Both the position numbers and the translations under genes were made by a program. A stretch of DNA of 64,000 nucleotides from Lysobacteraceae bacterium (lineage in GTDB: Bacteria > Bdellovibrionota > UBA1018 > JAGTJX01), in the NCBI GenBank assembly GCA_023657465.1, contig JAGTJX010000003.1, positions 133,436-197,435 on the forward strand, written 5' to 3'. The notes beneath the pieces were generated by a model. The model searched no databases. It worked only from the letters and a program-made list of their open reading frames with translations, and had not been told where the DNA came from. Shown here piece after piece: positions 15,977 to 24,482 of this stretch; the first letter of the stretch is position 1, and each line of letters begins with the position of its first letter.

Positions 15977-16728
15977 TTGAATGTGGGTCCGTTCTCTAGA
16001 AGTTCTAATGCAAGTTGTGCTGCGTTTTGTTCAGCTTGTTTTTTGGATAATCCAAATGCTCTGCCTAGAACTTGTGAGTCTAGACGCACTTCAATTTCAA
16101 AAGTTTTGGTGTGATCGGGGCCTTGAGTACTCACCAAGATATACTGCGGAGTGAGCTTCAGCAGTGCCTGGGTTTTCTCTTGAAGTTTGGATTTGAAGTC
16201 ACGAAGCTGCGAATTCGGAGTATTAAAATTCAAGTAAGGTGCGAATAAATGTCTCACTACTGGATAGACCGCGTGGAATCCTCCATCGATGTAGATCGCT
16301 GCAATCAACGCTTCAAAGGTGCTAGAGAGGATCGATGGCTTCGTACTCCCCCCGGTGAGGGTTTCACCTTTACCTAGTCTCAAGTACTTCCCAAGCTCGA
16401 GTTGCTTCGTGAGTTCGAAGAGAGCGACTTCGTTCACAAGTCCTGCTCTCATCTTCGTGAGCTGACCTTCAGTGGCTTCGGGGAAAGTCTCAAGGAGTAA
16501 ATCTGAAATGATGACGTCTAGAATTGCATCTCCTAGGAACTCGAGTCTTTCGTTATCAGGGACATTGTTTTCATGGCCGTAAGACGTGTGAGTGAGTGAC
16601 TGGACGAGGATCTTGCGTTCACCGAATTGGTAACCGATTTTTCCTTCTAGAATTTGCAGTAATGATCCTAAGTCCGTCGTGGGTAACATCGCCTTGAAAG
16701 GATTACGATATGCGTCAAAATAAGTCAA
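15973..16728 (-). CDS. rnc: Ribonuclease III
   Basis: 251 residues. The RNase III signature ERLEFLGDAILD (60-71) holds the catalytic Glu and Asp residues, and the second acidic cluster is in FEALIAAIYIDGG. A double-stranded-RNA-binding domain fills the last roughly 70 residues, with the usual KKQAEQNAAQLAL helix. The enzyme cuts dsRNA in rRNA precursors and regulatory RNAs. The N-terminus has about 20 extra residues. It is coupled to mtaB and era by 4-bp overlaps. Confidence 0.96.
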   Translation of the reverse strand: MTYFDAYRNPFKAMLPTTDLGSLLQILEGKIGYQFGERKILVQSLTHTSYGHENNVPDNERLEFLGDAILDVIISDLLLETFPEATEGQLTKMRAGLVNEVALFELTKQLELGKYLRLGKGETLTGGSTKPSILSSTFEALIAAIYIDGGFHAVYPVVRHLFAPYLNFNTPNSQLRDFKSKLQEKTQALLKLTPQYILVSTQGPDHTKTFEIEVRLDSQVLGRAFGLSKKQAEQNAAQLALELLENGPTFK

Positions 16729-18143
16729 CTGATGGTGCGAGCTAAAAACGAAACATCGCCCGAAGCACGGTCGATAATAACTTCGTAAGGACGGGCAGAA
16801 ACCAGCTCGTTTGATGGGATTTCGCGGTCAAACATCACCTTGAGATAGTGAGGTGTATAACCAGAGTTTCCCTCAGCTAAGATGTCTTCAAGCTTGGGCT
16901 GTGACCTCAGAGTCTCATGATAAAAACCCTGTAATCGATTTAAAGAGAGCTCCATAAGGATCTTGGCTCTCTCTGATCGGATATGCTTGGGTACCGAGTA
17001 CGTAAGCTTAGTCGCTGGTGTCCCCACTCGCTCGCTATACGGGAATACATGGAGTCTGTTCCAATACTGGGTCTTCAACCAGTCATAAGTCTCCTGGAAC
17101 TCAGTCTCGCCTTCCCCTGGGAACCCTGTAATGAGATCCATCCCTACGAAGACTTGCCCCCCGGCCTTAGGCTTGAGCTTTGAGAGCTTAGTCAGGCAAT
17201 CTCTCGCTTGAGTCTCGTCATACTTGCGCTTCATGAGCTTTAGGACCTTGGAATGAGGGCTCTGGAGCGAAACATGGAAGTGAGGGCAGAAGCGGGAGTT
17301 AGACTCCATGAGCTCCATGAGTGGGTCTGTGATCTCAGTAGGATCAAGACTGCTCACTCTGAGCCTCTCAAGACTCGTATGATCTAGAATCTGCTTGATG
17401 AGCTCGTCAAGCATGAGGGTGCCGTTCTCACTCCAATCCGTCCCATAATCGCCAATATTGGTTCCGGTAAGCACTACCTCACGAACGCCTGCCTTCACCA
17501 GGTTGTTGATCTGATCGACGATGATCCTAGGCCTCAGGCTTCGATTAGGACCGCGTCCATAAGGAATAATGCAATAGGTACAAAACGAGTTGCATCCTTC
17601 TTGGATCTTCAGAAACACACGAGTGCGCGCAGTATTGCCAGATTCAAGCCATTGATCAGGATTCATCCCAATGGGCATAGGCCATTCGCGGTCTATGGGA
17701 TGCCTAGACTTTATATCTACATAATCCGTGACACTTCCAAGGATCTCAGCCTGAGTAGGTAATGCAGTCCTCTGCTCTAGTTTCTGAATAATGGTCTCGA
17801 TGAGCTCAGGCTTATTCTGATTGCCCATCACATAGTGGATGCCAGGGGCGCTCTTATAGGACGAAGGATCAACTTCTGCTCCACAACCAGTGAAGACTAC
17901 TGCAGTCTTTGGGTTCTTCTTAGCAACACGTTTAGCCACTCCACGAGACTGCTTGTCTGCTTCATTGGTGACTGTACAGCTATTCACAATGCAGAGATCG
18001 GCGTGGGAATCATCATACGCAGGAATCCATCCACGCTTCTGAAGCTCACTTTCCAGTGCTTGAGAGTCTGAGAAGTTGGCTTTGCAGCCCAAGGTTTTGA
18101 TTAAATAGCTTTTTGATAAATTATTCGTCTGCATAGGCTTCAA
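16725..18143 (-). CDS. mtaB: tRNA t6A37 methylthiotransferase MtaB
   Basis: 472 residues of the MiaB/MtaB/RimO radical SAM family. The N-terminal UPF0004 domain has its three iron-sulfur cysteines at C20 (TLGCKANFSDS), C56 and C87. The radical SAM triad is C184, C188 and C191 (CNSFCTYC). TLGCKxNxSDS and the overall pattern favour MtaB, which makes ms2t6A in ANN-decoding tRNAs, over MiaB. A C-terminal TRAM-like part is present. It follows the mnmA-like gene with a 23-bp overlap, so two sulfur-using tRNA enzymes share one message with a cysteine desulfurase. Confidence 0.9.
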   Translation of the reverse strand: MKPMQTNNLSKSYLIKTLGCKANFSDSQALESELQKRGWIPAYDDSHADLCIVNSCTVTNEADKQSRGVAKRVAKKNPKTAVVFTGCGAEVDPSSYKSAPGIHYVMGNQNKPELIETIIQKLEQRTALPTQAEILGSVTDYVDIKSRHPIDREWPMPIGMNPDQWLESGNTARTRVFLKIQEGCNSFCTYCIIPYGRGPNRSLRPRIIVDQINNLVKAGVREVVLTGTNIGDYGTDWSENGTLMLDELIKQILDHTSLERLRVSSLDPTEITDPLMELMESNSRFCPHFHVSLQSPHSKVLKLMKRKYDETQARDCLTKLSKLKPKAGGQVFVGMDLITGFPGEGETEFQETYDWLKTQYWNRLHVFPYSERVGTPATKLTYSVPKHIRSERAKILMELSLNRLQGFYHETLRSQPKLEDILAEGNSGYTPHYLKVMFDREIPSNELVSARPYEVIIDRASGDVSFLARTIS

Positions 18144-19245
18144 CTACAGCTCCGCCTAATAACTCTTGTTTGAAATAAAAGGCAACAGATTCCCCGAGAC
18201 CCACTTTACTGATGCTTGAGCCTAAGAGGAGCTTAACTCTACCGGTTTCAAAGAGCATGACCTCCCCAGAGAAAAGCTCCTTACGGGATTGAAACTTAAC
18301 AGAGACCATGTTCGTTTTCATTTGGTCTACAGGTATGATGAAGAATGCGCTCTTCATGATGAACCCTTTGTGATCAAGAAGCTTCTTAGGTCCGATCCTG
18401 AGCTCATTACTCTTGGCATCGAAGGATTCAATCACAAGGTACTTCGTGGGCTCAGACTCAATCTTAAGTTCACGCGTTCCTAAACCCAGAGGGTATCGGA
18501 ATAGACCATCGTGAGCGCCTACGATCTCTTGCTCAGCCGTACGTATAATCCCTTTACGAGTGAACTCATGAGGTAACCGGCGCGCGATCCAGTCCTGAGT
18601 TTCCTTGGAGTAAGGATCGAAGCAAGGAGCAGTCCTACTGAATATTTTCTCCTCTGAATCGACTTCAGCAAGTTCAAACTGTACTGCGAGTTTAAACAAC
18701 ATGGATTGATTGAGAGTGCCCAAAGGAAGAATGAGGCGTTTCAGAACTGATTGATCTAAGCCTACAAGAAACTCGCTTTCGTCGACAGAAGGATCCATTG
18801 CTTGGTACACATGAACCTTGTCACCCTCGTTGCTATTCATGAGTTGGGCGCAGTGACCTGTAGAGATCCATCTGATACCCATCTTATCAGCTGCAGCCAC
18901 GAGCGGCTCGAAGCAGAGTTTACCTTGGCAACGCAAACAGGGATTCGAGGTAAGTGCCATCGTACGCTCATGAAGAAATCTCTCTTCGACTTCGAGTTGG
19001 TACTGATCGGCGATATCAATGAAGTGAACTTCGATCCCGAGCTTACCTACAAGTTCATTGACTTGATCAACTCGGTTCGCTGTACAGGGGAAGAGCTTAG
19101 ATTCGCGCTTCGTGAAGTGTACCGCTGTGACTTGATATCCCTGCTTAGCTAAGATAGACGCAGCGATTGCACTTTTACTTCCTCCGCTGAATGAGAGAAG
19201 TACACGCTCACCTTTTGTGATTGCTGCAAACCCTTTTAGATTCAT
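18121..19245 (-). CDS. mnmA: MnmA-like tRNA 2-thiouridylase, altered PP-loop
   Basis: 374 residues, the usual MnmA length. Both expected cysteines are present: C106 (NPCLRCQGKLCF) and C208 (TAPCFD). The C-terminal barrel motif (LGESVAFYFKQELLGGAVVE) is typical. MnmA makes s2U34 in Lys, Glu and Gln tRNAs using sulfur from IscS. The PP-loop reads SGGSKS (20-25), not SGGVDS, so the usually conserved Asp is Lys. That is unusual for an ATP-dependent thiolase and could mean changed catalysis. The gene directly follows iscS with a 4-bp overlap. Confidence 0.85.
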   Translation of the reverse strand: MNLKGFAAITKGERVLLSFSGGSKSAIAASILAKQGYQVTAVHFTKRESKLFPCTANRVDQVNELVGKLGIEVHFIDIADQYQLEVEERFLHERTMALTSNPCLRCQGKLCFEPLVAAADKMGIRWISTGHCAQLMNSNEGDKVHVYQAMDPSVDESEFLVGLDQSVLKRLILPLGTLNQSMLFKLAVQFELAEVDSEEKIFSRTAPCFDPYSKETQDWIARRLPHEFTRKGIIRTAEQEIVGAHDGLFRYPLGLGTRELKIESEPTKYLVIESFDAKSNELRIGPKKLLDHKGFIMKSAFFIIPVDQMKTNMVSVKFQSRKELFSGEVMLFETGRVKLLLGSSISKVGLGESVAFYFKQELLGGAVVEAYADE

Positions 19246-20357
19246 TTGGGAGTGACCACCTTCGCTAGTTCAGCAACAAACCCGTCAAGCTCATCGGCTG
19301 TTGTAGTGAGGCCATAAGAAACTCTCAGCGAATGAATTCCATCTTGCTTTGGATACCCTAGCGCATTCACCACATGTGACGCTTCAATGATTCCTGAGGA
19401 GCATGCAGATCCTGCGCTTACAGCGAATCCAGCGACATCCATATACATGACAAGATCGAGATTATTTTTGATTCCTGTAATTGTGAAATGAGTAGTGTTG
19501 CAAACGCGCGGAACAGTCTCGCCGTTGATTTTTATTCCTGGGATCATTGATTTGAGTTTCTCTTCGAATGTGGATTGCAATCTGAAAAGCTGAGCGAGCT
19601 CATCACGAGAAGCAATGTGCTTAGACGCTTCAGCGCAAGCCAGAATCCCAAACACATTGAGCGTTCCAGTCTTAGGCTGAGTAACCTTGTTTGCTATCTT
19701 AGGATTGATCCAAGTGATCCCTAGTCCTGGGAGTCCACCGATTTTGTGAGCGGAGAACGTAATGAAGTCTGCATCGATCCGAGTCAGATCATTGGGCTCC
19801 TTGCCCCACGCCTGACAAGCATCGATGTGAACCCAAGTGTCTTTTTCTGCTTTGATTTTCTTGATGTACTCTTCTACAGGCCAAATCACGCCCAGCTCAT
19901 TGTTGATCCAGTGGAAGCTATAAACATGTTTTGGTTTTGGTTTAAAATCTTTGAGTGAGCCATCTTCATGCACTGGAAGTTTCACTACTTCGTAGCCGCA
20001 CTTTGCAAAACGATTCGCAGTATCGAGTGTTGCTTTGTGTTCAATCTCTGAGCAAACCCACGTGAGTTCATCTTGGCACTGTGAAGAAAGTTGGATTGCG
20101 TTCCAAACCCACTGTGTAGCTTCAGTTCCGGAGCCAGAGAATACGATTTCTTCTTCATTTGTCCGCGAGCCTTGAGAGAGAGATTTTAGAATTTGTTGTT
20201 TAGCTTTGCGAACGTGCTTGGAGAGTTCTTGTCCGTAGGAGTGAACACTGGACGGATTTCCAGTGAGGGAGGAAAACTTCGCCAGGCACCCCATCACAGA
20301 ATTGTGAAGGGGGGCACCGGCATTAAAATCAAGATACGATTGGCTCCTTAGCCGCAT
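19242..20357 (-). CDS. iscS: Cysteine desulfurase IscS/NifS type
   Basis: 371 residues. The PLP lysine is K205 in SAHKIGG, a conserved His is H107 (SEIEHKA), and the active-site loop SAGSACSSG holds catalytic Cys319. The N-terminus YLDFNAGAP matches group I enzymes. It releases sulfur from cysteine as a persulfide for Fe-S clusters and thiolated tRNA. It overlaps the IscR-like gene by 29 bp and the mnmA-like gene by 4 bp. No iscU or scaffold gene is nearby, so its clearest local customers are the tRNA enzymes. Confidence 0.95.
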   Translation of the reverse strand: MRLRSQSYLDFNAGAPLHNSVMGCLAKFSSLTGNPSSVHSYGQELSKHVRKAKQQILKSLSQGSRTNEEEIVFSGSGTEATQWVWNAIQLSSQCQDELTWVCSEIEHKATLDTANRFAKCGYEVVKLPVHEDGSLKDFKPKPKHVYSFHWINNELGVIWPVEEYIKKIKAEKDTWVHIDACQAWGKEPNDLTRIDADFITFSAHKIGGLPGLGITWINPKIANKVTQPKTGTLNVFGILACAEASKHIASRDELAQLFRLQSTFEEKLKSMIPGIKINGETVPRVCNTTHFTITGIKNNLDLVMYMDVAGFAVSAGSACSSGIIEASHVVNALGYPKQDGIHSLRVSYGLTTTADELDGFVAELAKVVTPK

Positions 20358-20844
20358 TTGCTACGTTCTCCACTGGTGGTACGAATGCTCCATCCATTGG
20401 TTTCTGGCTCGCTTTTGCAGGAGCTTCGATACCTTTGGCTTTGCGGATGAGTTCTCCGACAGAAGCATTAGCAAGATAATCCTGCATCAAGGTACCCAAG
20501 TTTTCAAAGTAAGATTTGGTGAGTAAGAACTCTACCGTGTCAGTTTTGATGTCGCCTGATCCAATGAGATCACGAGCTGGGTTGATGTTTTCACCCACGC
20601 TGAGCAAGATGTCTTTGACTGAAATTTCATCCATGGATCTAGCAAGGACGTATCCTCCGCCTGGTCCACGAACGCTCTTCACAACAGTACCTTTACGAAG
20701 TCTGCGGAAGAGTTGTTCCAAATAATGTAACGAGATACTTTGGCGTTCCGAAATCTCCTGGAGTCTCACCGGGAGTCCATTGGAGTTGAACGTGAGATCC
20801 AAAATTGCTCGAACTGCGTATCGTCCTTTTGATGTTAAGCGCAT
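20329..20844 (-). CDS. Rrf2/IscR-family regulator without cluster cysteines
   Basis: 171 residues that follow IscR closely from the start (MRLTSKGRYAVRAILDL), through the winged helix (SISLHYLEQLFRRLRKG) and the wing (SVRGPGGGYVLA). IscR ligates a [2Fe-2S] cluster with three cysteines and a histidine. In the matching stretch here (about 85-110) there is no Cys or His, and the protein has no cysteine at all. It therefore cannot sense cluster status in the known way. It heads the operon with iscS and probably controls it. AAAGGAAAG lies ahead of ATG 20844. Confidence 0.9.
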   Translation of the reverse strand: MRLTSKGRYAVRAILDLTFNSNGLPVRLQEISERQSISLHYLEQLFRRLRKGTVVKSVRGPGGGYVLARSMDEISVKDILLSVGENINPARDLIGSGDIKTDTVEFLLTKSYFENLGTLMQDYLANASVGELIRKAKGIEAPAKASQKPMDGAFVPPVENVANAAKEPIVS

Positions 20845-20905
20845 TTTTGTACTTTCCTTTCGTTCCCCTCTAATTCACGTAAATTCCACGCACCTTAGGA
20901 GTGAA

Positions 20906-20935
20906 TACGTATCATTTTCGGATTTGGGTTGTCAA
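20906..20935 (-). promoter_or_regulatory. Promoter of the iscR-like operon
   Basis: On the minus strand a perfect TTGACA (20935-20930) and TACGTA (20911-20906) are 18 bp apart. The -10 box sits in the palindrome atacgtat. The leader to the IscR-like start would be about 55 nt. An autoregulatory operator may lie here, but I cannot define one. Confidence 0.55.
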
Positions 20936-21040
20936 CTACTGCTTTAGACGCGTTGCGCATGAAATTAGCTAAGTAGCTATAATCGTTAGAACTAATGCTG
21001 ACATTATTTAATCAGGTATTGTGATGAAGTTCATTTGACT

Positions 21041-21802
21041 TCAGTTACAGGTGATTTGCTTAAGAATGGTTGCGTGTCCCTGCTTTTCAGCAGTACGTAC
21101 AATGCCTGATTTGTTCATTTTGACTGTGTTGGAACCCTGTGTACCTACAGATGTATGGGAAATATATTTTTTGAAACCAAATCGTTTACAGATATTCCTT
21201 AAATACTTAGGCTTCAGGGAGTTACCGAGAATATTCGTGTCCCATGAAGTCAAATAATTTGACGGGTCTTGAAGGTAGTAACTCTCTCCTGCATGAAGGA
21301 TTCTTGGGTATTCGATCGTGTATGTTCCGTCAGGGTTCCCAAATACTTTTTGAGCTAGGCCTGTAGTTCCTACGACATCCTGATCCAAATCATCAACAGG
21401 CTTGTCATAAACACAATATTCAAAAGCCCAAATGAGATTTGCACCATCGACTCCATCTTCGACTTGCTCTACTGCGACCATGGAGTTGGAAATGATTTTT
21501 GTTTTTGAATTGAAGTTAGATTCTGAATTAGATTTTTTATTCTTCCTGATTTCGGTTTCTGTTTGATCAGTCACTGAAGATACGTAAGAGAGTGCAAGAG
21601 CAGAAACTTTCTCTTTACCTGCTAAGATCAATTGCTCGCGGTAGGAAACTTGTTTCTTCAGATCATTAGAGAACTTGCCAGAATCCACAATGAAGCGCTC
21701 TCTATAGAGACGGCAGTCGCCCTTATTGGTCGTCTTCACACCGATATACTCTTGAGCTTGTGAAGAGCTAGTCAGTAGCAGAATAAGTCCTAATAGTTTC
21801 AT
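21041..21802 (-). CDS. Exported protein, unknown function
   Basis: ATG 21802, behind GAGG with a 9-nt gap, starts a compact signal peptide (MKLLGLILLLTSSSQAQ). ATG 21817 overlaps the previous stop and is the alternative. The mature protein of about 235 residues has a polar, Asn/Ser/Lys-rich middle (KNKKSNSESNFNSKTK) and several cysteines that could form disulfides. No domain is recognised. It is the last gene of a group of small exported proteins on this strand. Confidence 0.65.
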   Translation of the reverse strand: MKLLGLILLLTSSSQAQEYIGVKTTNKGDCRLYRERFIVDSGKFSNDLKKQVSYREQLILAGKEKVSALALSYVSSVTDQTETEIRKNKKSNSESNFNSKTKIISNSMVAVEQVEDGVDGANLIWAFEYCVYDKPVDDLDQDVVGTTGLAQKVFGNPDGTYTIEYPRILHAGESYYLQDPSNYLTSWDTNILGNSLKPKYLRNICKRFGFKKYISHTSVGTQGSNTVKMNKSGIVRTAEKQGHATILKQITCN

Positions 21803-21813
21803 ATCAATCGGCC

Positions 21814-22179
21814 TCATTTAGGTTTGTGAATCATTTTGCTAGGATCTCTAGCAATTAAATCAAAAAAATCAAAGTCCAATTCGAGCTTCTCTCCTACCCA
21901 CTCTGCACCTTCGCTATGATCCTTATAGTCATCGCCTGTATCCTCATGAATGAGTGTAGACTTCACTTCAGGAAGTTTTGAGAGTGCAGCTTTAAGAGGT
22001 TCAATTTCGTCAACTGTCAGGTGAAACTCAATCATAGGAAGCGGATGAGGCCCTACAGGACGACGTGCGATGCCTGCAAACTGCAATCCTGGAACTAGGT
22101 CTGCAAGCGTCTGCGCGAAGTCTCTCGATTGAGCGAGCTGATCAGGGGTGAAGTAAACATGTGCATGGTAGTGTTTCAT
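21814..22179 (-). CDS. DOPA 4,5-dioxygenase family protein
   Basis: 121 residues matching the small DOPA-dioxygenase-like family: the N-terminal YHAHVYF histidine pair, then PVGPHPLPMIEFHL and IHEDTGDDYKDH. Members are metal-dependent extradiol-type dioxygenases or close relatives. Many bacterial ones have no known substrate. There is no signal peptide, so it is cytoplasmic, in contrast to its neighbours. Overlaps with both adjacent genes (4 bp on the upstream side) suggest co-translation. Confidence 0.8.
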   Translation of the reverse strand: MKHYHAHVYFTPDQLAQSRDFAQTLADLVPGLQFAGIARRPVGPHPLPMIEFHLTVDEIEPLKAALSKLPEVKSTLIHEDTGDDYKDHSEGAEWVGEKLELDFDFFDLIARDPSKMIHKPK

Positions 22180-23198
22180 CGCTTCTTCTTTTTCTTAAAC
22201 GTTTTATTCCAAGTTCTTTCGATCCAGACTTTTGTACCATGACCTGATTGGAGACCCTTAGATCTGGCCTTCAAGATCTGGTAAGCAGACTTATTGAGAA
22301 CTTTGTTACAAAACTTCTGGAGATTGAGCATGTTAGGATCTTCAATAGAAACTTCAAAGCCAATCTTCATTTGCACAGTAGGTCTCAAGCATTGCCACGC
22401 TGAGATGCCAGCGCCTGCAAGTGCAGGAAGCGTGATCCAGTTATAAGCCTGCATCGCAGCTGTTCCAAAGACCCCCTTCAAGAGGAGCGGTGTGATCACT
22501 GTCTGACCCACCACTGCTGCACCGAGATCGATATTATCAACGGCCTTAGCACTGAGGAAGTTCACCCGGTCTTGAATATGATCTGCTACGTCCTTATCAG
22601 TTGCTCCGCCTGGAATCGCGTTGAGCTCACCTTTAGCGAAGAGATCAGAAAGGAGTTGTTTCTCATCGATCTCGCCTATCATTGCTTCTAGCCTTCGGTA
22701 GTCTTCGTTGCTTGCTAGGAGTTCTGGAGTGAGCTTCGAGAAATCGAGAGTTGTGAAATCAATTTGGTCTAATTTAGCGTCTTTTGCGATCGATGGATCA
22801 ATATCCCTTAGAATAGAAACGAAGACATCATCTGTGACTCGCTCTAAAATCATTTGCAGTTCATCTTGCATGTCGCTCATGTAGTTTTCCCATGAAGTTG
22901 ATTTCTTAGTGATTTCATCGAATTTTTTTAGATTTTCATCTCTAATAAACAGATCGATCACTGCGAGTGTAGCTTCTTGTTTACGAGTGCTACCGACAAG
23001 TCCTCTTACCCAAGATGATGCGAATACGAATTGCTTCAGTAGAGTGCGAGTTACTACGGTCGCGCCTATTCCACCTCCACGAGCGTTCTTGGCGATCAGT
23101 TCCTTACGCTTCTGGTGTTTCGCTGGAGTTGAGTCTTGAGCGAAGACTTGAGTGGACAAAGCTAGAATGCTGAGTCCTAATAAGATCTTGTTCTTCAT
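22176..23198 (-). CDS. Exported protein with two hydrophobic segments, unknown
   Basis: ATG 23198 is preceded by AGGAG at an 8-nt gap and opens a signal peptide (MKNKILLGLSILALSTQVFA). A longer frame to 23243 lacks this logic. The 340 residues are helical, with a central hydrophobic stretch (about 240-280, VITPLLLKGVFGTA) and a very basic end (KKKKKR). It may be a periplasmic or membrane-attached protein. No family is recognised. Its end overlaps the dioxygenase-like gene. Confidence 0.65.
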   Translation of the reverse strand: MKNKILLGLSILALSTQVFAQDSTPAKHQKRKELIAKNARGGGIGATVVTRTLLKQFVFASSWVRGLVGSTRKQEATLAVIDLFIRDENLKKFDEITKKSTSWENYMSDMQDELQMILERVTDDVFVSILRDIDPSIAKDAKLDQIDFTTLDFSKLTPELLASNEDYRRLEAMIGEIDEKQLLSDLFAKGELNAIPGGATDKDVADHIQDRVNFLSAKAVDNIDLGAAVVGQTVITPLLLKGVFGTAAMQAYNWITLPALAGAGISAWQCLRPTVQMKIGFEVSIEDPNMLNLQKFCNKVLNKSAYQILKARSKGLQSGHGTKVWIERTWNKTFKKKKKR

Positions 23199-23293
23199 AT
23201 GACTTACTCCTTTTTCATTCTGCACCGTTTCTTGGTCATCCAAGATATTGCGCTTTAATTTTTTGTGTTTAAAATCAAGTCAAAGTCACTAAA

Positions 23294-23734
23294 CTAGGGT
23301 TTATTACTGTCAATATACTGAAATTCCAATTCCAAATATTCAGCAAGGGTATCCTTGATTTGCTGGGATTGAACTGAATGCTTGCGATTTACACAATGGA
23401 TATTAAACCAACTATCACTTCCATCCTTATTGAAGCCTGGAAGAATAGCGCCTACCGCTACATCCCAAGGGCCAGTATTAGCGGTATATGCTTCAGTTGA
23501 AGTGCTAAGAATCCATCTAGCTGTATCCATATTAGCTACCAACTTTTGCCCAGACACCAGGCAGCCACCATCGTCGGTAAGAAGTTCAATGCCGTCAATA
23601 CCAGGATCTAAATCTTTAATAACTTTAATCGACTTCAATTGACTGCCGCCTGGAAAACTAACGGTAGTCTTTTCTTGTGCGAATGCTGGAATAGTGGATA
23701 TCATCAGTAATACAACTCGTAATAAATTTTTCAT
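23294..23734 (-). CDS. Small exported protein, unknown
   Basis: 146 residues starting with a signal peptide (MKNLLRVVLLMISTIPAFA-QE). The mature part of about 126 residues has two or three cysteines and polar strands (GPWDVAVGAILPGFNKDG). It lies in the same minus-strand set of small secreted proteins but is separated from its neighbours by about 100 bp, so it may have its own promoter. No family is recognised. Confidence 0.6.
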   Translation of the reverse strand: MKNLLRVVLLMISTIPAFAQEKTTVSFPGGSQLKSIKVIKDLDPGIDGIELLTDDGGCLVSGQKLVANMDTARWILSTSTEAYTANTGPWDVAVGAILPGFNKDGSDSWFNIHCVNRKHSVQSQQIKDTLAEYLELEFQYIDSNKP

Positions 23735-23850
23735 AAACTTCCTTCAAATTTCAATCCAATGATTAGCTACCTAATCTTGTTTTGAAATCCTTCGTTATTC
23801 CTCGCAAAACCGGATTTCCTAGGTGTTGTGATTTAATCTTTTGCTTTAAC

Positions 23851-23867
23851 GAGCACCCTACGTGCTC
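23851..23867 (-). terminator. Short hairpin after 23872-24432 gene
   Basis: A 6-bp GC-rich stem (gagcac/gtgctc) with a 5-nt loop lies a few bases past the stop codon at 23872 on the minus strand. It has no good T-run, so it is only a weak terminator candidate. Confidence 0.3.
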
Positions 23868-23871
23868 AACA

Positions 23872-24432
23872 TCAGGGTTTTCTGTTTCCAATTCCTATTG
23901 TAAGCCCGGCTCGAGCTGCCAAAGTATTTGAATCAAATTTATTGAAAGTTTGGTTACTCGCGCCAACTGTGAGATAGACTCGCTTGATCACTTGAGCGTT
24001 CACTAAGATCTCTGGACCAGCAACGAATTGCTCATCACTCACTTGCCACATAGTAGAATTCACTTGCTTCATCCCACCCATGATACTTGTTCCTTGAACT
24101 CCCACTTTGAGCTTGCCCTTAATTGCTGAGAGACCTGCGGATACCGCTCCCAAATAGGCTTCGCCGTCTTTGGAATTGATAAATGTTTTAGTGTTTGGAT
24201 CGAATTGAACACCTTGAATCTTACCGCCTTGAATTCCCAAGTAGATGGGTGCTCTACCAAATGGAACGACATCAACTCGAAGAGAGACAGCTTTGTATGA
24301 ATCAGATTTTTGATCATAGATTGCTGAAATAAAAAGGTTAGGATCGATATCTTTTTTCTTACGGTTCTGAGCATTCACATTCAACGTGAGAGACAGTGAT
24401 ATCGCCATCAATGCTAATAGTATTTTTATCAT
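23872..24432 (-). CDS. Small exported beta-rich protein, unknown
   Basis: 186 residues beginning with a signal peptide (MIKILLALMAISLSLTLNVNA-QN) and a basic patch (RKKKD). The rest has alternating strands (YLGIQGGKIQGVQFD, KLKVGVQGTSIMGG, RVYLTVGASN) that suggest an eight-stranded outer-membrane barrel or a soluble beta domain. No family is named. The divergent methyltransferase gene starts 50 bp away. Confidence 0.6.
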   Translation of the reverse strand: MIKILLALMAISLSLTLNVNAQNRKKKDIDPNLFISAIYDQKSDSYKAVSLRVDVVPFGRAPIYLGIQGGKIQGVQFDPNTKTFINSKDGEAYLGAVSAGLSAIKGKLKVGVQGTSIMGGMKQVNSTMWQVSDEQFVAGPEILVNAQVIKRVYLTVGASNQTFNKFDSNTLAARAGLTIGIGNRKP

Positions 24433-24482
24433 AAATTCATTCCTTCAAGTCATCGACCAACATCTCCTATAAAGCACACTCC

